Source of the DNA: Microvirga makkahensis
Lineage (GTDB): Bacteria; Pseudomonadota; Alphaproteobacteria; Rhizobiales; Beijerinckiaceae
NCBI RefSeq assembly: GCF_009830105.1
Contig: NZ_WURB01000004.1
Coordinates: 327,054-391,053, forward strand
Length of the DNA: 64,000 nt
Reading direction: 5' to 3'
Shown here: positions 1 through 9,910 of the stretch, piece after piece
How positions within the stretch are numbered: the stretch's first letter is position 1
Layout: the number at the start of each line of letters is the position of its first letter
The notes under the pieces: model-generated
Seen by the model: only the letters and a program-made list of their open reading frames with translations
Told to the model about the DNA's origin: nothing
Databases searched by the model: none
Program-made: the position numbers and the translations under genes

Positions 1-2
1 TC

Positions 3-707
3 GACTTCTCGGACGACAAGATGCTGGTCGGGCGCACCTTCTCCTACTCGGATACCCAGCGCTACCGCGTCGGCACCAATTATCTCCAGCTGCCTGTGAA
101 TCAGGCGAAAAACGCCAAGGTCGCCACAAACCTCAACGGCGGCCAGATGTCCTATGGCCGCGATCTCGCGCCGGGGCAGAACCCGCACGTGAACTACGAG
201 CCGTCGATTCATGGCGGCCTGCACGAGTCGTCGCGCGAGGAGCCGAACAATCCTCCCGAGATCCGTGGACGCCTGACCCGCAGCGTGATCGAGCGTCGCA
301 ACGACTATAGTCATGCGCGCGGGCGCTACTGCACCATGATGGAGTGGGAGCGGGACGACCTGGTGCTCAACATGGGTACGCTGCTCGGCCAGTGCGAGCG
401 GGACGTTCAGGAGCGCATGGTGTGGCACCTGTTCATGGTTCACGACGATTATGGCAGCCGGGTCGGGGACATGCTCGGCATCACCGCCGACGACGTTCGG
501 CACTTGCCGCCGCTGCCGAAACAGGTTCTCACCGACGATGAAAAAGGGCGGATGGAGAAGCTGGGCAGGAACGGCGATCCGATCGACCCGACCGTGTGGG
601 GCCAGTGGACGAGTTCCGTGAAGAACTACAAGGCCTCCGCCGAGGAGGTCCTGGGGGGAATGCGGAACGTTCCGACCGAGCCGGCAACCCGTCAGGCAGC
701 GGAGTAG
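3..707 (+). CDS. Catalase, C-terminal part (5' end outside window)
   Basis: C-terminal ~234 residues of a monofunctional haem catalase, which splits hydrogen peroxide into water and oxygen. The reading frame is open from the first complete codon at base 3, so the start lies upstream of the window. The segment [14 protein letters not shown] carries the proximal haem-ligand Tyr and following Arg typical of the family, and is followed by the conserved NYLQLPVN stretch. The rest is the C-terminal helical part of a small-subunit catalase; full-length members are about 480-500 residues. It ends in TAG just before a convergent YihY gene. Clade and inducing regulator cannot be judged because the N-terminal two thirds and the promoter are missing. 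Confidence 0.93.
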   Translation, partial: DFSDDKMLVGRTFSYSDTQRYRVGTNYLQLPVNQAKNAKVATNLNGGQMSYGRDLAPGQNPHVNYEPSIHGGLHESSREEPNNPPEIRGRLTRSVIERRNDYSHARGRYCTMMEWERDDLVLNMGTLLGQCERDVQERMVWHLFMVHDDYGSRVGDMLGITADDVRHLPPLPKQVLTDDEKGRMEKLGRNGDPIDPTVWGQWTSSVKNYKASAEEVLGGMRNVPTEPATRQAAE

Positions 708-734
708 GAATCCTCCGGAGGAAAGCAAGTCGAA

Positions 735-1601
735 TCAGCCGGCTTGCTTTCCGACCTCAGCGCTCTGGCTTCCGTGCCGTTCGGCATAGACTTTCGTGAA
801 TTCCGCGCCGAAAAGCAGAATCAGGGACGAGTAGTAGATCCAGAGCAGAATCGTGATGATGGAGGCGGCAGCGCCATAGCTCGACGCGATGTTGCTCTTG
901 CCGAGATAGTAGCCGATCAGGAACTTGCCGAACGTGAAGAGCAGTGCCGTGACCAGGGACCCGGTCCAGACGTCGCTCCAGGTGATGTCCACATTCGGCA
1001 GCAGTTTGAAGATCATGGCGAAGAGCAGGACGGCAATGGCGAAGGCGACGAGGCTGTTGAGAAAGCGCAGGATGACCGTGGCGCCGGAGAAGCTGGGCTC
1101 GATATAGGCGCTGACCGCGGACAGCCCGGCGTCGATGATCAAGGAAACGAGGAGCAGAAAGCCTATTCCCAGGACCAGGGCGAAGCTTACGAGCCGGGTC
1201 CTCAGGAAAGTGAGGATGCCCGAGCTCTCCGGATGTTTTGCCTTCCAGACGATGTTCAGATCGTCCTGCAGCTCGATGACGGCGCCCGTCACCAGCAACA
1301 GGAAGGTGATGAAGCCCACGGTCGTCCCGATGATGCCGGATCCGACATTTCCGGCGCTGGCGATCATGGCCTCGAGGGTGGAGGCCTCGTCTTTTCCGAT
1401 CATCCCGCCGAGTTCGGAGACGATGGCACCCTGCGCGGCCTCCCGGCCGAAAGCCAGCCCCGCCACGGCGATGGCCGCGAGCAGCATGGGCGCCAGCGAA
1501 AAGACGGTGAAGAACGCAATCGAGGCCCCGAGGCTCATGGCGCGGTCGTTCCACCACCCCTCGAACGCGGCCTTGAGAAGTCGCCCTGTTTCGGAAAGCA
1601 T
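735..1601 (-). CDS. YihY/BrkB-family inner membrane protein
   Basis: A 288-residue polytopic membrane protein of the YihY (BrkB, formerly 'ribonuclease BN') family; its molecular role is not established. Six hydrophobic segments are visible, beginning with SLGASIAFFTVFSLAPMLL and ending near WIYYSSLILLFGAEFTKVYAER, the conserved C-terminal GAEFT signature. I start it at the ATG at 1601, which puts the first helix at the family-typical distance. The frame stays open upstream to 1994, but that part only mirrors the neighbouring gene. It is convergent with the catalase and has a longer paralogue at 28650-29828. Family assignment is firm, function unknown. Confidence 0.9.
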   Translation of the reverse strand: MLSETGRLLKAAFEGWWNDRAMSLGASIAFFTVFSLAPMLLAAIAVAGLAFGREAAQGAIVSELGGMIGKDEASTLEAMIASAGNVGSGIIGTTVGFITFLLLVTGAVIELQDDLNIVWKAKHPESSGILTFLRTRLVSFALVLGIGFLLLVSLIIDAGLSAVSAYIEPSFSGATVILRFLNSLVAFAIAVLLFAMIFKLLPNVDITWSDVWTGSLVTALLFTFGKFLIGYYLGKSNIASSYGAAASIITILLWIYYSSLILLFGAEFTKVYAERHGSQSAEVGKQAG

Positions 1602-1659
1602 GCCTACGCCGTCTTTCCCCGCCGCGCCTGTGGCGGCTATGAACCTTCTGCCCTGGCCG

Positions 1660-3450
1660 TCAACCGGCAGGAACCTTGTCTTGTTCCTCGCCGAAGCCCA
1701 ACCGGCCGGGATGCTCCAGGTAGCCTTGCAATAGGGCGCCATAACGTTGGGCCGCATGGCGCAGGCGGTCCTCTTCCGCGCTCCCGGGGACGGCATCGGC
1801 CGCCATCGTGTTGGCGCCGAGCTGAAAGGCCAGATAACAGGGAAGCATGAACGAGAGCAGCGCAAGGGAGACGGGACGGGCGCTTTCTTCCTGAACGAGG
1901 GCGCATAGACGCCTCGTATCCTGATCCGAGAGGCCGAACTCGACGGCTGCTCCGGCAATGTCCCACGTGATGTCCTGACAGCCGATGAGATCATGGGTCG
2001 CGCAATGATCGAGAGCGTCGGCCTTGACTGCCCGACCGTCGACCAGAAGCCATTCCCAGGGCTGCATGCGATTGTCGGTGAGAATCCGGTTCGACAAACT
2101 CAGATCGTCGACGTTCTGCAGAACGCGACTCAGGGCGGCACCGGCCCGTTCGCCCAGTGCTTGCTCGGCGTTGTAGAGCGCCATGTTGCGAAGCTCGATC
2201 AGAGACGCCCCCTGATGCGCTTGGGCGGGACAATGCCTCGCCCGAAAGCCAAGATAAATTCCGATGCGACTTACGAGCCTGTCCCGCCCAATCGGGATCC
2301 GGTCGAGCGAGGGTGCACTCTCATGCCAGCGCTCGACGAGGAAGCCGTGACGATAGCCCGCGACGTCCGGCGTGAAGCCCGCCTGGTGGAGTTGTCGAGC
2401 GAGTGCGTACTTCCTCAGGCCACTCTCGCCGAGTCCGGCAAATTTGACCAGCCAGGTTGCGCCTTCCGCACGGGCCAGGAACTTTCGCCGTTCCTGCTGC
2501 ATATTCGTGGGGGGCCAATCTGCGGGGTCCTGGTATCGCAGTGTCCGCCATGCGCCACCGGAAATGTCCTGAAGATCTCCATCCAGGGGCCCGACGAGGC
2601 TCTCCACCCAGCCTCTGAGGTGGCTGCGCTCCCTGTCGCAGAGCAGCTGATCCATGCCGATGAAGTGCCGCGGTGCGCGTACCCAGCGCTCCCGATGATC
2701 GGAGCCAGCCTGCGGGCCCAGCGGCCCTGCATGACTCGGGAAGAAGTGGATCCGCTCGCGGGGGATACCGGCCGCTTCCAGCCAGTCCGCAACCGCGCCG
2801 AAGGAGCTGCCGGACAGGCCGGGGCCCTCATCGACGATCGCGAAGGGAGCTCCAGGATCCCGCGTCAGCATCGCAGCGGTCTCAGGATCGACGGTGATCT
2901 CCCGTCGGAAAGGGTGCCCGACCGGACGCACGGTCAAGGCAACGCGGGTGCCGAGAGCCGCGGCGACGAGACTGGCGAGGCCTGCGCCGATGCTGCGGAT
3001 GCCGATGACCCGTGTCTGGGGGCCAAGGCCTGAGCGGGCGGCTGCTTCGACATAGCTTTCCGGGTATAGGGCGTAAAACGCGTAGCCCTCCGCCTGCTTG
3101 GTCCGGATCGACAGCCCGGCATCGAAGCTCAGTACCTTGTCTCTGAAGGTTTCCGGCAGAGCACCCTGCGCAAAGCCGCTCTGCCAGGATTGCACGATGC
3201 TGTGCGCGAGAAGGGACAGGCATTCGAGGCCATCGACATGGACAGGTGAAAGAGTGTCGAATCCGCGAGCCTGAAAATCGGCATCGACGAGGGCCTGGAT
3301 CAGCTCGCTCGTATCGATGAAGGCGGCGACCAGGACCGCATGCCGCGCGCTGCCGGGCGGCAGCACGTTCATCTGATCGAGATGGGCCTCGATTGCTTTC
3401 TGCTTATCACGGACCGTCTCGATGCGTTCCACATCGCCGTAAACCAGCAT
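1660..3450 (-). CDS. Phosphoribosyltransferase-like / kinase-like fusion protein of unknown function
   Basis: A 596-residue soluble protein I do not recognise as a named family. The N-terminal half looks like a type I phosphoribosyltransferase fold: a core strand near RVIGIRSIGAGL (about 148-159), then an acidic PRPP-loop-like motif DEGPGLSGSS at about 207-216. The C-terminal half resembles the aminoglycoside-phosphotransferase/protein-kinase fold: a Lys in WLVKFAGLG near 337, a catalytic-loop-like DDLSLSNRIL near 450 and a later Asp segment VKADALDH. The catalytic loop is non-standard (no HGD), so activity is uncertain. The ATG at 3450 has a GGAGAG ribosome site eight bases upstream. It lies 27 bases downstream of the alcohol dehydrogenase stop on the same strand, so the two may be cotranscribed. 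No signal peptide or membrane segment. Confidence 0.8.
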   Translation of the reverse strand: MLVYGDVERIETVRDKQKAIEAHLDQMNVLPPGSARHAVLVAAFIDTSELIQALVDADFQARGFDTLSPVHVDGLECLSLLAHSIVQSWQSGFAQGALPETFRDKVLSFDAGLSIRTKQAEGYAFYALYPESYVEAAARSGLGPQTRVIGIRSIGAGLASLVAAALGTRVALTVRPVGHPFRREITVDPETAAMLTRDPGAPFAIVDEGPGLSGSSFGAVADWLEAAGIPRERIHFFPSHAGPLGPQAGSDHRERWVRAPRHFIGMDQLLCDRERSHLRGWVESLVGPLDGDLQDISGGAWRTLRYQDPADWPPTNMQQERRKFLARAEGATWLVKFAGLGESGLRKYALARQLHQAGFTPDVAGYRHGFLVERWHESAPSLDRIPIGRDRLVSRIGIYLGFRARHCPAQAHQGASLIELRNMALYNAEQALGERAGAALSRVLQNVDDLSLSNRILTDNRMQPWEWLLVDGRAVKADALDHCATHDLIGCQDITWDIAGAAVEFGLSDQDTRRLCALVQEESARPVSLALLSFMLPCYLAFQLGANTMAADAVPGSAEEDRLRHAAQRYGALLQGYLEHPGRLGFGEEQDKVPAG

Positions 3451-3477
3451 AGGAAAGCTCTCCGGACACTGGTTGGA

Positions 3478-4542
3478 TTAGGCTGCCGCCTCCTGCTTCA
3501 GAGAGGCCATATCGATCACGAAGCGATACTTGACGTCACTCCTGAGCATGCGCTCGTAGGCCTGATTGATGGACTGGATCGGAATCATCTCGATCTCCGC
3601 CGTAATCCCGTTCTGGGCGCAGAAATCAAGCATCTCCTGCGTCTCCGCGATGCCGCCGATCAACGAGCCGGCAAGCTGGCGCCGCTTCATGATGAGGTTG
3701 AACACTGTCGTCGCGGGATGCGGCTCGGCAGGTGCGCCGACCAAGACCATGGCGCCATCACGGGCCAGAAGCACGAGATAGGAATCCAGGTCGTGCGGAG
3801 CCGCGACCGTATCGAGAATGAAGTCGAAGCTGTTGCGCTGGGCTGCCATCGCCTCCTTGTCCCGGGAGACGACGACCTCATGCGCACCCAGCGCCAAAGC
3901 ATCTTCCCGTTTGTTAGGGGAGGTGGTGAATAGCACCACATGCGCGCCCATGGCGCGGGCAATCTTGACGGCCATGTGGCCGAGGCCGCCGAGGCCCACG
4001 ATGCCGACTTTCTGGCCTCGCTGAACGCGCCAGCGCCGCAGAGGGGAATAGGTGGTGATCCCGGCGCAGAGCAGCGGAGCAGCCGCTGCCGGATCGAGGC
4101 CGTCGGGGATCCGCAGAACGAAGCTCGCGTCGACGACGATCACGTTGGAATATCCGCCATAGGTGTTGGCGCCGGTACCCTGCTCCGGACCGTTGTAGGT
4201 GCCCGTGAATCCGACCTCGCAATATTGCTCCAGACCGTCACGGCAACTGTTGCAGGTGCGGCAGGAATCCACGATGCAGCCGACGCCGACCAGATCGCCC
4301 GGCTTGAACTTCTGAACGCCGCTCCCGACGCGGGTGACCCGTCCCACGATTTCATGGCCGGGCAGGCAGGGATAGAGCGTACCACTCCACTCGCTCCGAA
4401 CGGTATGGAGGTCGGAATGGCAGACGCCGCAATAGAGAATGTCGATCTCAACGTCGCTCTCCCGCGGCTCGCGCCGCTCGAAGGTGAAGGGAGCGAGCGG
4501 CGTCGTGGCGTCCTGGGCGGCGTAGCCGAAAGCTCTGATCAC
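3478..4542 (-). CDS. Zinc-dependent NAD(P) alcohol/aldehyde reductase, YahK/CAD type
   Basis: A 354-residue medium-chain dehydrogenase that reduces aldehydes or oxidises primary alcohols. Catalytic zinc ligands are visible at C38 (CGVCHSD), H63-E64 (PGHEIVG) and a later Cys. The structural-zinc lobe has Cys at about 94, 97, 100 and 108. The NAD(P)-binding Rossmann turn is GLGGLGHMAVKIA. Overall it matches the YahK/cinnamyl-alcohol-dehydrogenase-like branch (about 350 residues). I choose the GTG at 4542 over an upstream ATG at 4644 because a GGAGAG site sits eight bases before it and the protein then starts at the family-typical position. The PRTase-kinase fusion follows on the same strand. 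Physiological substrate unknown. Confidence 0.93.
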   Translation of the reverse strand: MIRAFGYAAQDATTPLAPFTFERREPRESDVEIDILYCGVCHSDLHTVRSEWSGTLYPCLPGHEIVGRVTRVGSGVQKFKPGDLVGVGCIVDSCRTCNSCRDGLEQYCEVGFTGTYNGPEQGTGANTYGGYSNVIVVDASFVLRIPDGLDPAAAAPLLCAGITTYSPLRRWRVQRGQKVGIVGLGGLGHMAVKIARAMGAHVVLFTTSPNKREDALALGAHEVVVSRDKEAMAAQRNSFDFILDTVAAPHDLDSYLVLLARDGAMVLVGAPAEPHPATTVFNLIMKRRQLAGSLIGGIAETQEMLDFCAQNGITAEIEMIPIQSINQAYERMLRSDVKYRFVIDMASLKQEAAA

Positions 4543-5094
4543 GGGGCTCTCCGTTGCAGGGGTGGAGTATGGAGCGAGGCGGCGGCACGCTGGCCGCAGG
4601 CCTTCTGCTGTCGCAGACGATAGGTTAGGTCGGGCTGGCGTCAATGTGCTTCATTTCGAATCTGGACTGTCTCTCGTGCTTGACGCAATGCCGGATCTGC
4701 GTCACTGTTGCAGTATAACGTCAAAAATTCTCTTGATGCTTCTAGTATTTGCCGCCTTGCGATCTACCTCAGAAAGAGGAGGGTTTTTCCGACGTGGGAA
4801 CGCTGCTGCTTTGAATTCGACGGCGGCAATGCGGCACATCCGAATCCGGTGTTTGATAGAAACTTTAACTTGCCGTGCCTGCAGCAATCCGCGAGGCTAG
4901 ATGAGAAAGACGGCTCGTGAACGTCACGAAGGCTCCCATGCAGATCCGAGCGCCGTGATCATGCCGCGCAAGCCGCCAGCGAAGAGGGGGAGCTGCCATA
5001 GGCACGTTCTGACGCATCATCGCACCGTCCGGTCTGGGCAACCTTAGCGGTGCAGAATCGTTATCTCTGAGAGGGATCTGATTTCGGTGGCACC
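4543..5094. other. Divergent intergenic region between alcohol dehydrogenase and prkA
   Basis: About 550 bases between two divergent start codons; short open frames here have no ribosome sites and no recognisable product. It must hold the promoters for both sides. GGAAC at 4797-4801 followed after 16 bases by CGAC is only a weak match to the alphaproteobacterial sigma-EcfG pattern (GGAAC-N16-CGTT), so I do not call a promoter. AT content is somewhat higher around 4700-4870. Confidence 0.5.
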
Positions 5095-7041
5095 ATGCAT
5101 CACTCCGACGACCTGTTCTCGAGTTTCCTGAAGACCTACGAAAACCGCCGTGAGGCGGAGCTGTCCCTTGCGGAATACCTGGAGGGGTGCCGCGACAATC
5201 CCATGATGTACGCGAGCGCTCCGGAGCGCATCCTGGCGGCGATCGGCGAGCCTGAACTCGTCGATACGTCCAAAGATGCGCGCCTCGGCCGCATCTTTAT
5301 GAACCGGACGATCCGCGTTTATCCGGCCTTCTCCGAATTCTACGGCATGGAGGAGACGATTGAGATGATCGTCAGCTTCTTCCGCCATGCCGCTCAGGGA
5401 CTGGAAGAGCGCAAGCAGATCCTTTATCTCCTCGGCCCGGTCGGCGGCGGTAAATCCTCTCTGGCCGAGCGCCTGAAGGCGCTCATGGAGGTGCACCCGA
5501 TCTATGTTCTCAAGGCCGGTGACGAGATCAGCCCGGTTTTCGAGAGTCCGCTCGCGCTGTTCGATCCTGAGCAGATGGGGCCCGTGCTGGAAGAGCGTTA
5601 CGGGATTCCGAGGCGGCGTCTGACCAATCTTCTGAGTCCCTGGGCCATCAAGCGGCTCGACGAGTTTCGCGGGGACGTCTCGAAATTTCGCGTTGTGAAG
5701 ATCAATCCGTCGCGGCTGCGCCAGATCGCGATCGCAAAGACCGAACCCGGCGACGAGAACAATCAGGACATCTCCTCCCTGGTCGGCAAGGTCGACATCC
5801 GCAAGCTCGAAACCCTCTCCCAGGCGGATCCCGACGCCTACAGCTATTCCGGCGGCCTCAACCGCGCCAACCAGGGCATTCTCGAATTCGTCGAGATGTT
5901 CAAGGCGCCGATCAAGATGCTCCATCCCCTTCTGACGGCAACCCAAGAAGGAAATTATGTCGGTACGGAGAATATCGGCTCCATCCCGTTCACCGGCATC
6001 ATCCTGGCGCATTCCAACGAGGCGGAGTGGCAGAGCTTCAAGTCGAATAAGAACAACGAGGCGTTCATTGATCGCATTTATGTGATCAAGGTGCCCTATT
6101 GCCTGCGGGTCACCGAGGAGCAGAAAATCTACGAGAAGCTGATCCGGGGCTCCGAGCTCGCGGAGGCTCCATGCGCTCCTGCTACGCTGGAAATGCTTGC
6201 CCGTTTCTCGGTCCTGTCGCGATTGCGGCCTCACGAGAACTCGAACTTCTACTCCAAGATGCGGGTCTACGACGGTGAGAGCCTGCGCGAGGTCGACCCG
6301 CGGGCGCGCAGCCTTCAGGAGTACAAGGATGCGGCCGGCGTCGACGAGGGTATGGACGGGATTTCCACCCGTTTCGCTTTCAAGGTTCTGGCAGCCACCT
6401 TCAATCACGATACCATCGAGGTCGCGGCCGATCCGGTTCATCTCATGTACGTTCTCGAGCAGTCGCTCCGCCGGGAGCAGCTGCCGCAGGATGTGGAAAG
6501 ACGATACCTGGAGTTCATCAAAGGTGAGCTCGCGCCGCGCTATGCCGATTTCATCGGGCACGAGATCCAGAAGGCTTATCTGGAATCCTATCACGATTAT
6601 GGCCAGAATCTTTTTGACCGCTATGTCTCCTACGCGGATGCCTGGATCGAGGATCAGGACTTCAAAGATCCGGATACCGGCCAGCTCCTCAATCGTGAAC
6701 TCCTGAACCAGGAGCTCACCAAGATCGAAAAGCCGGCGGGAATCGCCAACCCGAAGGATTTCCGTAACGAGGTAGTGAAGTTCTCGCTGCGGGCAAGGGC
6801 GGGCAACAACGGGCGGAATCCTTCCTGGACGAGCTACGAAAAGATCCGTGACGTGATCGAACGGCGCATGTTCTCGCAGGTCGAGGAACTTCTGCCGGTC
6901 ATCAGCTTCGGGTCAAAGAAGGACAGTGATACCGAGAAGAAGCACGGCGAGTTCGTGCAGCGCATGATGGAGCGTGGCTATACCGAGCGGCAGGTGAGGC
7001 GCTTGGTGGAATGGTACATGCGTGTGAAGCAGGCGGGCTGA
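5095..7041 (+). CDS. prkA: PrkA-type serine protein kinase (YeaG)
   Basis: A 648-residue cytoplasmic protein of the PrkA/YeaG family. The N-terminal AAA-type domain has a Walker A GPVGGGKSS at about 121-129 and a central segment around NRANQGILEFVEMFKAP. The C-terminal PrkA domain (about 420-645) has the kinase-like fold typical of the family. PrkA homologues phosphorylate proteins and act in stress and sporulation physiology. This is the first gene of the conserved prkA-yeaH-spoVR operon, with yeaH following after 29 bases. The ATG at 5095 has a weak GGTGG site close by. Length equals the usual 640-650 residues, and no key motif is missing. Confidence 0.97.
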   Translation: MHHSDDLFSSFLKTYENRREAELSLAEYLEGCRDNPMMYASAPERILAAIGEPELVDTSKDARLGRIFMNRTIRVYPAFSEFYGMEETIEMIVSFFRHAAQGLEERKQILYLLGPVGGGKSSLAERLKALMEVHPIYVLKAGDEISPVFESPLALFDPEQMGPVLEERYGIPRRRLTNLLSPWAIKRLDEFRGDVSKFRVVKINPSRLRQIAIAKTEPGDENNQDISSLVGKVDIRKLETLSQADPDAYSYSGGLNRANQGILEFVEMFKAPIKMLHPLLTATQEGNYVGTENIGSIPFTGIILAHSNEAEWQSFKSNKNNEAFIDRIYVIKVPYCLRVTEEQKIYEKLIRGSELAEAPCAPATLEMLARFSVLSRLRPHENSNFYSKMRVYDGESLREVDPRARSLQEYKDAAGVDEGMDGISTRFAFKVLAATFNHDTIEVAADPVHLMYVLEQSLRREQLPQDVERRYLEFIKGELAPRYADFIGHEIQKAYLESYHDYGQNLFDRYVSYADAWIEDQDFKDPDTGQLLNRELLNQELTKIEKPAGIANPKDFRNEVVKFSLRARAGNNGRNPSWTSYEKIRDVIERRMFSQVEELLPVISFGSKKDSDTEKKHGEFVQRMMERGYTERQVRRLVEWYMRVKQAG

Positions 7042-7070
7042 TAGAAAGCGGAGGCAGAGCAGGCGTTCCT

Positions 7071-8369
7071 ATGTATATCATCGACAGACGCCTCAATCCC
7101 GGCGGCAAGAGTCTTGCCAATCGACAACGCTTTCTTCGTCGCGCCAAGGCCCAGATACAGCGAGCCGTGCGTCAGACGGCCGGCGACCGCGACATTACCG
7201 ATCTCGAAAGAGGCGGAGAGGTCTCGATCCCGGCCGATGGAGTGCGCGAGCCCAGCTTCCGCCGCTCGGGCGAGGGCGGCGTCAACGATCACATCCTTCC
7301 GGGCAACAAGCGGTTTGTGGAAGGAGACGCCATCGACCGTCCTCCGGGCGGAGGCGGCGGGGGCTCCTCTGCCAGCAACAGCGGAGAGGGAGAGGACGAT
7401 TTTCGGTTCGCCCTGAGCCGCGAGGAGTTCCTGGACCTTTTTCTCGAGGACCTCGAGCTCCCCGATCTCGCCAAACGGCGCCTTGCAACCGTCGAGGTTC
7501 AGGGCATACGGCGCGCGGGCTACTCCGTCACCGGGTCGCCCGTCAATCTCGCGCTGCTGCGTTCCATGCGCAACGCCCTTTCCCGGCGTATCGCCATGCG
7601 CCGGCCGAAATCCGCCGAGATTGCGAGGCTGAAAGAGGAGATCGCGCTCCTCGAACAGGAGGGTGAGAGCGAGAGGCTCCTCGAGCTGCGCCAGGAGCTT
7701 GAAAAGCTGAACCTGCGGGCGCGGCGCTTTCCCTACATCGATCCGGTCGATCTCCGGTATCGCCGGTTTGAGCCGGTCTCGCGCCCCGTGGCGCAGGCCG
7801 TCATGTTCTGTCTCATGGACGTGTCCGGTTCCATGACGGAGCACATGAAGGATCTGGCGAAGCGTTTCTACATGCTCCTTTATATCTTCCTGACCCGACG
7901 CTACAAGCATGTGGAGATCGTCTTCATCCGCCACACTCATGAGGCAAAGGAGGTGGACGAGGATACGTTCTTCCACAGCCCCGAGACAGGTGGCACCGTC
8001 GTCTCTTCGGCCCTGCGGGAGATGCAGCGGATCATGACCGAACGCTACCCGCCTGAGAATTGGAACATCTACGCCGCACAGGCTTCGGACGGCGACAATT
8101 CTCCCAATGATGGCGCGACCAGCGCCGCTTTGCTAAGGAATGTCATTCTTCCGGCCTGTCAGTACTACGCTTATCTCGAGGTCGGCAGCGACCACGACCG
8201 GATGCAGGCCGGTTTCATCAATCACAAGACGGCCTTGTGGCAGACCTACGAGACGCTGCAGGACGACGGTCTGAACATCGCCATGCGCAAGGTCAATCAC
8301 CGCCGCGAGATCTATCCCGTCTTCCGCGAGCTGTTCCGCCGCCGCGATGCCGAGGCAACGGCACCATGA
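7071..8369 (+). CDS. yeaH: YeaH/YhbH-family protein with C-terminal VWA domain
   Basis: A 432-residue DUF444-family protein, the usual partner of PrkA. The N-terminal part begins MYIIDRRLNPGGKSL. A Gly-rich linker lies near residue 105, a charged coiled-coil-like segment near 195-225, and the C-terminal von Willebrand A-like fold carries the MIDAS motif DVSGSM near 257. I start at the ATG at 7071 rather than the earlier frame opening at 7011, since the family begins with this sequence and the upstream part overlaps prkA. Its stop overlaps the spoVR start by four bases (ATGA), indicating translational coupling. In enterobacteria the pair YeaG/YeaH is induced by starvation; the specific role is unresolved. 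Confidence 0.95.
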   Translation: MYIIDRRLNPGGKSLANRQRFLRRAKAQIQRAVRQTAGDRDITDLERGGEVSIPADGVREPSFRRSGEGGVNDHILPGNKRFVEGDAIDRPPGGGGGGSSASNSGEGEDDFRFALSREEFLDLFLEDLELPDLAKRRLATVEVQGIRRAGYSVTGSPVNLALLRSMRNALSRRIAMRRPKSAEIARLKEEIALLEQEGESERLLELRQELEKLNLRARRFPYIDPVDLRYRRFEPVSRPVAQAVMFCLMDVSGSMTEHMKDLAKRFYMLLYIFLTRRYKHVEIVFIRHTHEAKEVDEDTFFHSPETGGTVVSSALREMQRIMTERYPPENWNIYAAQASDGDNSPNDGATSAALLRNVILPACQYYAYLEVGSDHDRMQAGFINHKTALWQTYETLQDDGLNIAMRKVNHRREIYPVFRELFRRRDAEATAP

Positions 8370-9910
8370 GCTTGATCGACAAAGACACCTTGCTGTTTCA
8401 TGGCGCCGATTGGGACTTTGGCGCTATACAGCGCGTCACCGACGCGATCGAGCACATTGCGGTCGGCGAGCTGGGGCTCGATGTCTATCCCAATCAGATC
8501 GAGGTGATCACGGCTGAGCAGATGCTGGATGCCTACGCGTCCATCGGCATGCCGCTTTTCTACAAGCACTGGTCATTCGGCAAGCGCTTCGCGATGCATG
8601 AGGCCGGCTACCGGCAAGGACTCATGGGCCTGGCGTACGAAATCGTGATCAACTCAAATCCGTGCATCTCCTACATCATGGAGGAGAACACGGCGACGAT
8701 GCAGACGCTCGTGATCGCCCATGCGGCCTTCGGGCATAACCACTTCTTCAAGAACAACTATCTCTTCAAGGAATGGACGGACGCGGACGGCATCCTCGAT
8801 TATCTGGAATTCGCCAAGGGCTATATCACCCGCTGCGAGGAGCGCTACGGACAGAACGCGGTCGAGAGGGTGCTCGACGCCGCCCATGCCCTCATGTCGC
8901 ACGGTGTTCACCGCTATCCGCGCAAGAAGCGTCCTGACCTGCGTTCGGAGGAGCGTCGCGAGCGGGAGCGGCAGATCCATCAGGAGCAGACCTTCAACGA
9001 TCTATGGCGTACCGTTCCTTCGAAGGGGGGAGCTCAAAAGTCCGCCTTAAGCGACGAACGGCGGCGTGCTCTTCTGGAGCTGCCCCAAGAGAATATCCTG
9101 TACTTCCTGGAAAAGTCCGCGCCGCGCCTCCAACCTTGGCAGCGTGAGATCCTGCGCATCGTTCGTCAGATCGCGCAGTATTTTTATCCGCAGCGCCAGA
9201 CGAAGGTCATGAACGAGGGATGTGCCACCTATTGTCACTATCGCATCATGACCAAGCTCCATGAAACGGGGCAGATCAGCGACGGCGCTTTTCTCGAATT
9301 CCTGCAGTCGCATACCAACGTCATCCGTCAGCCGGAATACGACGACCCTCATTATGGTGGCATCAATCCTTACGCCCTCGGCTTCGGGATGATGCAGGAC
9401 ATCGAACGTATCTGCACCCAGCCGACCGCCGAGGACAGGGAATGGTTCCCGGATATTGCAGGTTGCGACGACCCCATGAGGGTGCTGCGCGATGTGTGGG
9501 CGAACTACAGGGACGAGAGCTTCATTTCGCAATTCTTGAGTCCGCAACTGATGCGGCAATGGCGCCTGTTCCATTTGGTGGACGACCCCGATCGCCCGGA
9601 ACTGATCATTGAGGCCATCCATGATGAGCGCGGCTACCGGCGCCTGCGCCGTTCCCTGTCACGCCAGTACGACGTGGGGTGGAACGATCCTGACATCCAA
9701 GTCGTGGACGTTGACCTCGCTGGCGACCGGCGCCTGATCCTTCACCATCACGTGCTCAATCGCACGCTCCTGCACAAGGATGATGCGCAGCGTGTCCTGC
9801 AGATGATCGCCAATCTTTGGGGCTATGACGTTGTGCTCAAGGAGGTGGAGGCCGTCACGGGGGCTATCTTCCAGGAGCATGTCGCCCATCCGCATGAGAC
9901 GCTCTTTTAA
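8366..9910 (+). CDS. SpoVR family protein
   Basis: A 514-residue cytoplasmic protein of the SpoVR/YcgB family, third member of the prkA-yeaH-spoVR operon. It is named for a Bacillus spore-cortex gene but is widespread in non-sporulating proteobacteria, where it is linked to stress survival. Typical motifs include HWSFGKRF near residue 66 and the His/Glu-rich MNEGCATYCHY near 283. The ATG at 8366 overlaps the yeaH stop. Length matches the family (about 500-515). The GC-rich coding pattern is like its neighbours and nothing is degraded. Confidence 0.96.
   Translation: MSLIDKDTLLFHGADWDFGAIQRVTDAIEHIAVGELGLDVYPNQIEVITAEQMLDAYASIGMPLFYKHWSFGKRFAMHEAGYRQGLMGLAYEIVINSNPCISYIMEENTATMQTLVIAHAAFGHNHFFKNNYLFKEWTDADGILDYLEFAKGYITRCEERYGQNAVERVLDAAHALMSHGVHRYPRKKRPDLRSEERRERERQIHQEQTFNDLWRTVPSKGGAQKSALSDERRRALLELPQENILYFLEKSAPRLQPWQREILRIVRQIAQYFYPQRQTKVMNEGCATYCHYRIMTKLHETGQISDGAFLEFLQSHTNVIRQPEYDDPHYGGINPYALGFGMMQDIERICTQPTAEDREWFPDIAGCDDPMRVLRDVWANYRDESFISQFLSPQLMRQWRLFHLVDDPDRPELIIEAIHDERGYRRLRRSLSRQYDVGWNDPDIQVVDVDLAGDRRLILHHHVLNRTLLHKDDAQRVLQMIANLWGYDVVLKEVEAVTGAIFQEHVAHPHETLF

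Noticed and set aside
744..1850. Long plus-strand open frame (368 codons) opposite the YihY gene
   Set aside because: Composition is that of an antisense shadow (Asp/Gly/Arg-rich, no hydrophobic core) and the minus strand encodes a clear membrane family.
4797..4821. Sigma-EcfG promoter before prkA
   Set aside because: Only the GGAAC half matches; the second box reads CGAC instead of CGTT.
5044..6594. 516-codon minus-strand frame opposite prkA
   Set aside because: prkA on the plus strand has conserved motifs along its full length; the antisense frame mirrors its codon bias.
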